From the NCBI GenBank assembly GCA_024305745.1, contig JAHRBS010000004.1:1674001-1738000 (forward strand): a stretch of 64,000 bases of DNA, in the 5' to 3' direction. Position numbers and translations under genes: made by a program. Origin of the DNA: Polyporus tsugae. Taxonomy: Eukaryota; Basidiomycota; Agaricomycetes; Polyporales; Polyporaceae. Positions 34,982 through 44,775 of this stretch are shown here, one piece after another; position 1 is the stretch's first letter, and every line of letters begins with the position of its first letter. A model generated the notes under the pieces. It saw nothing but the letters and a program-made list of their open reading frames with translations. It had not been told where the DNA came from and searched no databases.

Positions 34982-35626
34982 GGATAAGGAATGACTGGAG
35001 GTTGGTTGTTCGGCCTGCGAGCAGAGGGAACGGGGACAGTCGAGAGAGAGAGAGACCAACGACTTTGCGAGCGGACAGTGACCGGTACCAAGACTCTCCC
35101 AACAGACGCCCTTAACGCCGCAGGCGCCGGCCCAGAACAAGTTGTCGTTCCCGTAGTGACCGCGGCCGGCCTCCCGCGTTTGCTCCTCTTTCGCTTGTGG
35201 CTACTACGTATAAGTACTAGTAGTACACTCACAAATGTGGCACCAGTATCAGAACATGCGACTTTGGAACAACGACTTTAACCGCGAGATTGCGTAACTC
35301 ATGTTTTTGCAATCTTAATCGAGTGCGAAGGTCGACCAAAACCGGCACGTACGTGAGTGTCCAAAATCTGGTGCTATTCATGACAAAATCCTTTGCAGAG
35401 CAAGGCACAAAAGGCCAAGGCGAGGAATATCGCTCCGAATTGATAAAATGTTCTGGCACTTCCTCCGGTCATTCCGACATTCTTGCGCAGCCGTCATCGG
35501 CATCGTGCTCGAGAATAGTAGCAACGACTTAATCATCCTCCTCCGCGGGGCATCTGTCATATATAGAGTGTGTGAGCCTATCGTCCGCGACCCTACTACC
35601 CGATTCACTGCTCAACCAGGCCAGTC
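34982..35626. promoter_or_regulatory. divergent intergenic region, UPF0658 / SDR genes
   Basis: These 645 bp lie between two outward-facing start codons. A TATATA element (35559-35565) sits 62 bp before the SDR start codon and is probably its TATA box. For the UPF0658 gene only a GA-rich (CT-rich on its own strand) leader near 35035-35055 was noted. Confidence 0.55.
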
Positions 35627-36602
35627 ATGGCGAACACCACTACCTGGCTGCTCACCGGGTGCGTACACCCTATTTTCCTGAACGCGACATCTGTTGACCA
35701 TCCTCCCTTCACTCTAGTGCCAACCGAGGAATCGGTCTAGAGCTCACCAGGCAGCTGCTCACTGTTCCGACTAACATCGTCGTCGCGACGTGCCGAAACC
35801 CCGACGCCGCGACCGAGCTTCATGCGCTGAAGGACAACGCGAACGGCACGCTGCACATCGCGCCCATCGACGTTTCCTCCGAGCCGTCGATTAGAAACTC
35901 GCTCCCCCTTGTCCAGGCTGCCCTCGGGCAGAACGGGGCCATCGACATCCTCTACAACAACGCTGCCATCGTGCGTACCTTCCACTCTCACTAGACTGCC
36001 CCCGGGCTGTTAACGGGTAGGCGCGACGCTAACCATCGGTTAGAACGAAGGCAATGACCACTCATCAAACACGAAGCCCGAGGTTCTTATGCGCACGATG
36101 CAGGTGAACGTCGTCGGGCCGATGCTGCTCTCGCAGGTGTACCTCCCCCTGCTCGAGAAGAGCAACAAGAAGACGATTGTGAACATATCGACTGGGCTGG
36201 CGAGCATCGGGCTGAACGCCGGAGACAAGTCCACATCGTACAGCATTAGCAAGGCCGCGTTAAACATGCTTGTAAGCAGCCTGCACCAAGCGAAGATGCA
36301 ACGCCCGAGTCTGACTTGCATGCTATCCCAGACTTACAAGCAAAAGGCAGAGCGCCCAGACTTCACTACAGTCGTGGTTGACCCAGGTTGGGTGAAAACT
36401 GGTAAGCACGTTGCGCTTGATTCACGATCAAACTACGCTGCATGAAATACTGACCGCAATCGCGACCATAGCGATGGGTGGCGAAGGCGCACAGCTGGAA
36501 CCTGAGTTTAGCGCATCGCACATTATTAAACTGGTCACGTCGCTGAAGAACGAGGACAGCGGGAAGTTCTTCCGCTACGACGGCAGCGCGATCCCCTGGT
36601 GA
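35627..36602 (+). CDS. short-chain dehydrogenase/reductase (SDR), C-factor/sniffer-like
   Basis: This is a 237-residue NAD(P)-dependent oxidoreductase of the classical SDR fold; its substrate cannot be deduced. Exons are 35627-35658, 35718-35970, 36044-36271, 36332-36401 and 36472-36602, summing to 238 codons with stop. The cofactor motif TGANRGIGLEL spans the first intron. NNAA, the Ser of NISTG and the catalytic YSISK (Tyr and Lys four apart) are present, followed by VVVDPGWVKT. The short length and sequence style recall fungal C-factor/carbonyl-reductase-like members. The gene is convergent with NMD3, with only 118 bp between stop codons, so the transcripts probably overlap. Confidence 0.92.
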
Positions 36603-36720
36603 ACAGACTACAGCCCTTGATGTGCAGTAGCATCTAGAATCACAATACATTTGTAATTTGTAGCCATTGATACAGCACGGAATACAACCAACAGTGATGA
36701 TACACCCACCGCACTCACGC

Positions 36721-38682
36721 TCATGCGGAGTCCTCCAGTGTCATCTCGTCGAAGTCCTCCAGCAGCTCGTTCAACTTCACATCCGGGAAGTCCGCCTCCT
36801 CCTCCCCTTCCGTCTCCTCCTCCCCGGCCGCGGGCTCTTCCGACGCAGCCGCGTGCTCGTCCACGTCCATATCGAACTGCCCCTGCCCCTTCCTTCGCGT
36901 CTTGCCCCCCGCAAGCCCCGAGCCTGCGCCAGGCTTCTGCGCGCGATACAGGTTGACCGCCCCGCGCATCTCCTCGTCCTCCTCCAATTCGCGCAAGAAC
37001 AGCTCGTAGTCCTCCTCGACCTTCTTCTGGTCGCGCCCGCCCATGCGGCCGACAACCCCGCGCCCCGCGCCAGTGTCGCCCTCCTCGCCCGCCTCCTTGG
37101 CCATGCTTCGGAGCCGCCACGCGCGTGGCCGGTTCTTCTTGCGCCGGTTCGGGTACGCCTTCTTCACGAGCATGACGTCCGGCACGCGGTGCGCCGGCAG
37201 CGCCGCGAAGTCGTCCGAGTTGAAGTTCGCGTGCGCCAGGAAGTAGCCCATCGCGCTGTCGCCCGGCTGAAGAATGCCGCCCAGGTGCGTGCGCGTATGG
37301 TAGATCTGGTTGTTGCCGCCGCCGTCGTGGTCCATCGCTTCGTCGTCCGCGCCGCCGCTGGTGCCGTGCGAGCGGAACGCGCCGGAGAGCGCCACCTGCG
37401 CGTCCGCGAGGACCCACTTGCCGCGTGTCGCGCCAGAGGGCTCGACATCGAGCACGGTGAACTCGACAAGGTCCGTGAGCGTCGCGAGCGTGTTGAACGG
37501 CGTACGCCAGTAGACGGGCGTGGTGATTTCCGCCGACTGAAGCGTCGTGGGATCCAGGAGGTGCAGCGAGTTCCCGACGCGGACGCAGACCGTGAGGGGC
37601 GATATGCTTGCGAGCGAGCGCGCGAGCTTGGGCGGTATGCAGACCAGGTCGTCCTTGCAGATCGGGGCGATCTCGACGGAGAACGTGTACTTGAAGTTAG
37701 CGGTGTTAGTGTGCGTGTCTGAGGAGAGCAGCTGCTCTGACGCTTTTGATCTGGGCCGTGCGCGAACGTCTTGAGCATATGTTAATAGCGAATGCGGGGA
37801 AGGGGAGGACGTACCGGATAGGAACGACCCCAGTCAGGAACTCGACCATCTTTTGCGCATGGCTCCGCGAGCTGTAGAAAAAGTCGAGCCCGTCGCGCAC
37901 CTCCTTGACCGAGATGGTGTCCTTCTGTGCGCCATGCTTGAGGATAAGCTGCTCGAGGAAGAGGAAGGTTCGCTTGTGGGGGACCTTCTGTCGGACCTGT
38001 ACGAGCGCCTTCCAGGTGTTCTTGGCGGCGAGCTTCGTGCAATCCGGACACTGGCCATGCTGAACGAGGTACTCTATCTCGAATACTTGCTCGAGTATGG
38101 TCGCGGTGAGGACCTCCTTTTGTATAGTGAGCGATACACGGAGACGTTTGGAGTGGGGCTCTGTCCAGACGAAGTGTGCCTCTGTGAGGCGGACTTTGTT
38201 GAGGCCTTTGAGTTTCTTGAGGCAGATTGCGAGGAGTTCTTGGGATTCGGGGCGAGCGATCGTCCAGCTTGATGGTGGAGAGAGGAAACGTTCGCAATTA
38301 CGGCAAAAGGAAACGGAGGCTACGAATTTCAGTCAGTATCAACTGACAAGGCACCAAACACGAGTAGTATAAAGACATTCAAAACGCATATATGAAAGTG
38401 AATGGCATGGTGGGCATGGCGGCGACCAAGAGTAGTACGAGGGGGTGACAAGCTACAGTCTGTCAAGTAATAATACTTGCAGCTCTGTTGACCCGAGAAG
38501 GATGGGTTTGGGACGGCATAGAGCAGAGATCGAGAGGATGCACCTTGTTTTGGGATACCCTCTGTGATATCTACGGAATTCTTCAAGCATGCGACACAGA
38601 GGTTGGCGGAATTTGGAACGATGGGAGTTCCACAATCGGCGCAGAGTACACGGTGTATTGCGGGCGCAGGGATGAACTCCAT
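36721..38682 (-). CDS. NMD3: 60S ribosomal export protein NMD3
   Basis: NMD3 is the nuclear export adaptor for pre-60S subunits, linking them to Crm1. Exons, in gene order, are 38682 to about 38547, 38319-37815 and 37750-36721. The N-terminal zinc region shows LCADCGTP, NLCVACL and FCRNCERF. Next are the conserved blocks HFVWTEPHSKR, EIEYLVQHGQC and VRDGLDFFYSSRSHA, then KASEQLLSSDTHTN across the last intron. The acidic C-terminus holds DVKLNELLEDFDEMTLED, a Leu-rich nuclear export signal of the Crm1 type. The ATG at 38682 gives MEFIPAPAIHRVLCADCG; the upstream extension lacks conservation and was rejected. Long open frames on the opposite strand are antisense shadows. Confidence 0.95.
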
Positions 38683-39651
38683 CGTAAACTTGAGCGATCG
38701 GTTGGCGTTGAGGTGTGGCGATCGGAGTGATGACAACAACTTTTCCTGCCTCCTTCCCTGCAGAACGAAGATATGGGCAAGAAAGAGAGAAGCTGCAGGA
38801 GATTGGAAGAGACTCGGAGCCGGAGAACGACTCAGGATTGACGGATGCGGAACCCGGGCCGGATCCATACAAAGTAAATTTGTTTAACTTTAACCCCGTT
38901 CCGCAGCGACTCGGAACGCTCCCGTCGTCTTCGTGCACGTCGACTGGACTAGCAACCACTGCCAACCCTGACCGGGACCGGTGACCGACCACATTGGCCC
39001 AACATGGGACTATCAACGGCGCGCGGCACGCCTCGTTTGCTGCATATTACTCGTCCTTCTGCCAAGCGTGGCACCCAGACTAAGTAACTTCCAGGTCCCT
39101 GCATTCGACCTCAACGGTCTCGAGCATCGCAGGCCCGTTCCCTGATGCGAAATTTTTGTCAGGTCGCGCCTGTTGCGGATACGGAGCACCGTCCACAGAA
39201 GCGCAACGGATCTAACTGGCAAGTGACCCCCATACACTTTTGGATTCTCCGCGGACCACGTCAATTTCGGTCAGTTGATCCACGCTGCGTTTTACACAGA
39301 TTTTACATCCTCACCAACTGAAGCCTCAGCTCGTGTCCGACATGGAAGCAACGAGCGATCCGCTCAGCCATTTTCCCGTCGGCAGAACACGTCAACAGCC
39401 GATCCTTGTGTTCGACATACGTCCAGTGTTTGCTGCCCCTGTCCAATCGGTTCTTGCGCATGCGCTCGTCCTCAGCGCTGTCCTGTGGCCAGGTGGAGCA
39501 CTACTGTGTTTGTACGTGTACACAGGGTACCAACGCCGACGCGGTTGGGGATGCTTAGATGCGATCCCCAATGGTTGCTGTAGCGTCGCCCTCCATGTAT
39601 AAATTTCGTGGCCTTCCAAGATATAGAGAGATTCGTTATATCTCCTCCAAA
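38683..39651. promoter_or_regulatory. divergent intergenic region, NMD3 / MFS transporter
   Basis: About 970 bp. A TATAAA element at 39598-39603 lies 49 bp before the transporter ATG and is probably its TATA box. No coding sequence was recognised in the rest. Confidence 0.55.
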
Positions 39652-42051
39652 ATGCTGCCACCAAAGGAATCTCCCCCTACATCCGAGTCCACCCATCCTG
39701 CTCAAAGGCCGGAGCCTAAATCCGCTGCTGTTCCAATCCCACATGACGACTCCAACAAGGAGAAATGTTTGCAAATTCCTCTTGGGATAGCCAGTCCTCC
39801 TGAAAGTCTTCTGTCTGAGCGATCTAGGATACGTTTAGCTTCAGCCTTTTTCGCCCTTCTGACTCTTGGCTGGGGTGACGGAGGTACGCCTTGTCCTTTG
39901 TTGTTCCCAGTTGAGCGACTCCGTCTCACTGACCGAATCTACTAGTCACCGGAACTCTACTGCCTTGTCGGTATCCTCCCCATGCTGCCCTTCACACTTA
40001 TTCATCCGTTCTTACCAGATTTCAAACATGACTTCAACCTCAGTTTCATGACGTCTTCCCTTCTGTGGGTGACCAGTGCATCAGGGTCCGCCTTTTCCTT
40101 TACTTCGAGTATCAGTGATTGAAATCCAGTATTTCCTTCCCAGATACGCACTAGGGACCATTTCAGTAGAATTCATAACACGTTTCCTTGGGCGGGGACG
40201 CTTCTCTGAGAGCAAGATCCCTTCACTTTTCTCCTTCCCATCCATTCGGAAATCGACGCCGCGCTGTCAGGAAGAAAGCACTTCTATAGTGGGCTTCTCT
40301 GTCTCTCGTTGCAGGTTCTTCACGATGGTATTGGCAAGCGTCTTGCATTCGACATTCTTCATTGTCATGGGATGCAGGCTGGGTTTCCCCAGCATGCTTG
40401 TCGCATACGCCGTTTCTGCGTTTGCACGATCGTTCATTCTGGGTGCGTGTGCAATTTTACCCGAATGCAGATCTTAAACTAACATTGACATGTCCCCCGT
40501 CAGCTACACTGTATGGACGTACTGACTTCCTTCTTATCCTTTTCTTCTGAGCCTTTTGCCTCCAGGAATGTATACGTATCCTCCGCCTCTAAACGAGGGC
40601 TTGGATACATGTACGGATCTTGGGGTACGAATTTGCTCCTTCCTCTCTGCCACCCTGCTGATCATCTTCCTATCAGCTCTTGGCGCATTCGGGGCGCCTC
40701 TCGTTTGCCAGAGCATCATTGCCACAGGTATTCCATGGGCCAACTTCTACTTCGGCTCCCTCGTCCTCTCTGCCGTCAATACCTCCCTCATCGCCTTCGC
40801 GTTTCGTCCGACTCGCGGCGAACTCCAGCGCGATGCAGCCTTTGCTTGGAGTCTCTTACGCTCTTCACCCCCAACACCTGAAGCTCTCAGCGCTACCACA
40901 ACAGCTGTATCCCACTCCCAGCCGTCGCCTACAGACAGCTCTGCGCCGATACTGTCCACCAAGAGCACGGGACCTCGCAGTAAGTTAATCGTCTGTATTT
41001 CCGGAGAGTGGAAAGCTGACTTGTTCGATTCCTTCAGCATTCTCGACGGCCCTCAAGAAGCCGAAACTCTGGTCGTCCGCTATTTTCTCGATGTTATATA
41101 CCGGCAGGTGGGTGGTATACTGGCACAAATAGAACGGTCATACTGATGCAGTGACACCAGCGAGAGCTCCACACAAGGATTCGTGAGTAGGACATGCAGT
41201 CGAGAACCTTCGTCTGTGCTGCTGACGCATTATCGCTCAACAGATAGTCATCTATCTGCTGAACCTTCGTGTGCGCTGTCTTCCGAATCATTGCTCATTG
41301 TCACGCTCTGATTGTATGGTCTAGAACGCAAACCCTGACACGGTGGGCTACGTGACGAGTGGCTTCTGGGCTGGGATGGCAATCTCCCGATTCTTGTGGG
41401 GATACCTAGGAAACATGTAAGCCCTCGTCCAACCTAGGCTTAGAAGGCACTCATACATCCCTCCCGAACAGTATCACCTTCCGCCATCGCAAATGGATTG
41501 TGCAAGGATGCATGTACGTAAACTTGTAACTACCAGCTACTGCGTCGAGGTGCTGACCTTCTTCCTTTTCTTCTGACGCTTAGATGTACGTCCTCAGGTT
41601 TCAGTGTCGCGTCGTCCAAACTGCCGATTTCATCCTCTCCCCAGTAATCGCAGCTTGCATGCACCTCCTCATCTGGTTCGTCCCCTCGTTCATCCAGAAC
41701 GCAACCTCGACCGCAATCATCGGCTTGGTGTATGGCCCTATATACCCCGCGAACCTTGCCACGGCGCGAGACCTCCTGCCGACAGAGGTCCACCTTGTGT
41801 CCATGGCCGTTGTGTAAGTCTCCGGGACTCGTCATTTGCAGGTGAATGTCCACCGACTAATGGGGGGCTTGCGCCTGTTACGTTACAGTGCCGCGTTTGG
41901 CAGCTTTGGGGCAGCCCTTTTCCCGTTCATCACCGGAACACTTTCCACCGTTGTCGGTCCCCGCACGCTCCCTTACATCACCGTCTCGCAATGCGTCGTT
42001 ATGTTCTGTCTCTGGTCGCTCTTCCCTTCGCAAATCCCTGCTGAGCTCTAA
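39652..42051 (+). CDS. major facilitator superfamily transporter, Bsc6-like
   Basis: This multi-pass membrane transporter of the MFS resembles fungal bypass-of-stop-codon 6 proteins; its substrate is unknown. Exon 1 (39652-39883) encodes a cytosolic tail and the first helix with LTLGWGDG. Small exons follow: VTGTLLPYFKHDFNLS joined with donor GTCGGT, a 7-nt exon at 40504-40510, and 40566-40624 with KRGLGYMYGSW. Later blocks are ALGAFGAPLVCQSIIATGIP, ALKKPKLWSSAIFSMLYTG, NPDTVGYVTSGFWAGMAI, GLVYGPIYPANLATARDLL and FGSFGAALFPFITG. The stop TAA is at 42049-42051. Two junctions (about 40200-40315 and 41515-41665) could not be settled, so a defect there is not excluded. The family is firm. Confidence 0.88.
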
Positions 42052-42590
42052 CCATCGCGTCTCTCGCAAAACTCCTGCCTTGCCATCACCAGTACTGTCT
42101 ATAGATCGTGTAGACTTAGGAGCGCCGTCCCTAATTGTTGTAGAAGTCATCTCTAGCGGTGTTTACATAGGCTACATAGACCGATGTTGTAATGTCTTAT
42201 GTCATACACGAGTTCACGATACCGTTTGGCGGGCAGCAGGCCTGTTCTAATAAGTCTTGTTCGCGCACGCCTACGCTTGAGCGACCAAGAATGTCTGGTG
42301 ATGCTCGAGTGTGCGCGTCACGTCGCGTCCGTGTCACGTCGGGGCGCGTCCACGTTGCGTCTTCGTCATGTCATGGGTGCGTCGCACAAACAATCGGGTT
42401 ACATAGAGTACAAAACCAAGATGTGTGGTGTCCTATCCTGGGCAGCAAAACTACGGTACATATGGAAATCCAATAAAAGTGTGGAGCAAGGACGAGCGAT
42501 GGAAAGCACGAGCAGAACAAACGACGACCAAGAACGAGGCGGAACCGAAGCGAAGCAAGACGAGAGAGACTCCTGCTCTCTGTCAGTCCT
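42052..42590. other. intergenic region between convergent transporter and SGF11 genes
   Basis: These 539 bp hold the 3' ends of both transcripts. A tract at about 42305-42376 is packed with ACGT and GCGTC steps (see findings). No gene was recognised. Confidence 0.5.
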
Positions 42591-44247
42591 TCATTCACTG
42601 TCAGTGTCTGTTGAAGAACCCGTCTCGTCGCCTGCGCCATCCACGTCTGCAGCATGCGGTCAGAACCCACGAAAAGGGGGGACGGAAGTAGGAGAGGGTG
42701 TGACACTTGCCGACAAACAGATCCGTGTCGTGCATCCTGATAATTGGCACAGGAGGGGGTGGCCGAGGGGGACTCGGTATCCGCGGTGGCGGGGCTGCCC
42801 CACGGCCTTTGCCATTTGCTTGTTTGGATTTGAGCGTCGCGGCGCTGACCGCAGGACTTCGAATGATCGTGGATGCTTGCGTCGATATTGAACGTGCCGG
42901 CGACGATAACCGGGTTCCCGACTCGGGAGATGAGGAGCGTTGTTCTCGATGCAAAGATGAAACTGTGGATGAAGCTCGTAGTTTCGAGGGCACACGAGAA
43001 GCGCTGGAAGGTAGGAGCTACATGACAAGGCACTTTAGTCAGCTTGAGGGCGCGCGGGAGGTGGTGGCGAGCGTACATTGTTCGAGGGTTCGGGCTCGGG
43101 CTTGACGCGAGCTGCAGGAGATGCTGCATTGCTGGTATGAATAACTGCACGTTGATGATACCGTGGGGATGAACATACCTGCCATCTTCTGCTTCTTGGT
43201 CTTCTTCACGGGAGAAACCGACGGAGAAGCATTCTGGATAGCATTTTTACCGTGAGCACACGGACGAAAGAGGCCTTATCAAGCGACGAGGCACGTACCC
43301 GCTTCCCATTGGCGTTGAGTGTAGTATCATCTACACGCACGTCAAGTCGCATGTCTGAGGGGAACAAGGAGGTTACGACATACCCAACTTCTTCGCCTTC
43401 GCCTTCCCTTTGCCCTTTGGCGGTGGCTTTGGCGAACCCTCGTATGCGTCCGCAGCCTCCGACCCGACACGTGGTGAACCGGCCTTCCCCAACTCGTTCC
43501 CAAGTCTGCACACAAGACAGTCAGTACCCACATGCCAACCGATCAGTGTAAAAATCACGTACTTGGTCTTCATGGACGCATTCCTAGCAGCCCCCCTCCT
43601 GTTCCCGATGCCCATACAGTTCGCCAGATGCGGGGCATAGCGATTCGATGCAACCTAAGCAGAGACACGGCATGAACTCTCAGGGTTCCCCAGGGAAGGT
43701 GCAGCACACGCACCGGCCGCTTGCACTCGAGGCACTCAAAGTATACATTCCCGTCCTTCCCGTTGACCGGCGTGTTCGCTCCCGTCGCGGACGGGCTGTC
43801 CCCAGTCCTCATTTCCCCCGTCGGAGTAGGTATCCTCGAGCCGCTAGCGGTCGCGTTCGCATTCGAACGGGGCACATGAACTACACATATAACTCGCGTT
43901 CAGCTGGGAACCATAGCGGATCACCAAGCAAGCGAACCTGTTCCACATCTACACAAAGCGCGACACGAGTCAGTCCTGTCCGAGACACGACCGCGAAGCA
44001 CGCACCTCGTATGACAGACATCGCATACCGTCCTAGATCTCGCAATCTCCTTGTGCGAGTCCTGCACGACATCCATGAGGATCTCCTCCAGCATCGCCGC
44101 GAATATAGTGGAACTCTGCGTCCCAAGTGAAGGGGTCAGCATGGGTCCGGCAGGCGCGGGAGCACTCCGCTTGAGACCGAGTGGACGAGTGCGGGGAGGG
44201 GCACTCACGAGCTCCGCGACGGCCTCATCGCGCTCTCGCTTGGGCAT
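42591..44247 (-). CDS. SGF11: SAGA-associated factor 11 (DUB module)
   Basis: Sgf11 is a subunit of the SAGA histone H2B deubiquitinase module and anchors Ubp8 through its zinc finger. Exons resolved are 44247-44209, 44115-44006, 43948-43938 (11 nt), 43880-43714, 43654-43563 and one from 43505; further 3' exons end at TGA 42591-42593. The N-terminal helix reads IFAAMLEEILMDVVQDSHKE, followed by ARSRTVCDVCHTRCG. The zinc finger spans an intron: YFECLECKRPVASNRYAPHL then ANCMGIGNRRGAARN, giving Cys2-His-Cys. A basic KGKGKAKAKK stretch and a Ser/Pro-rich tail ending in DETGSSTDTDSE follow. The last junction uses a weak GTCACA donor that gives the better reading. The 3' exon chain is less certain than the core. 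Confidence 0.88.
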
Positions 44248-44775
44248 AGCTGAACCGCTCGCTCTAGATGGACATGTACGGGGATGAACGACAGGCGAAC
44301 AGGCGTCGGGGACGGGTGAGACGAGCGGGAATGTGGCGGGGAATAGCCTGGACACGGTTACGCGCATGCCTGAGCACAGTGAGTATGAGCACCCGATCGA
44401 CCAGACGCGTCTTCCACACGTGGCCGCCATGCGACCTGCACCGCTGCGAAAACCTTGTTTCCGCCATATCTCCGTCTTGCTGCGCCACTTCATTTCATCA
44501 CACCCGTTGTTCCTGAGCCTCGCCGTTAGTAGAAAGATGGTGTGAGGCAGGTCTTCTAAGTATGCATCTCATTCTAGTCATTACGCGTTAAACAGTCGTG
44601 AGGCGGGCACATGAGCAAAGTCGTGAGCGAAGGTGGATCTCATCATATAGCAGGCCCGATGTAACAGGGCACTCGAGTTAAACTAAGGTATTCGGGGAAC
44701 TTGCATGTACAGCCCCATCCACCACACCCCCATCCAACCCGCACACCTACGCATCCAGCACGCAATACTTAGTAT
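44248..44775. other. intergenic region between SGF11 and the CBS-PB1 gene
   Basis: Both neighbours are on the minus strand. The region holds the SGF11 promoter and the 3' end of the CBS-PB1 gene. No gene or clear promoter element was recognised. Confidence 0.5.

Noticed and set aside
36667..37722. 351-codon open frame on the + strand
   Set aside because: It is the antisense of the NMD3 last exon, Arg/Leu/Val-rich as expected for the shadow of a GC-rich gene, and has no recognisable motif.
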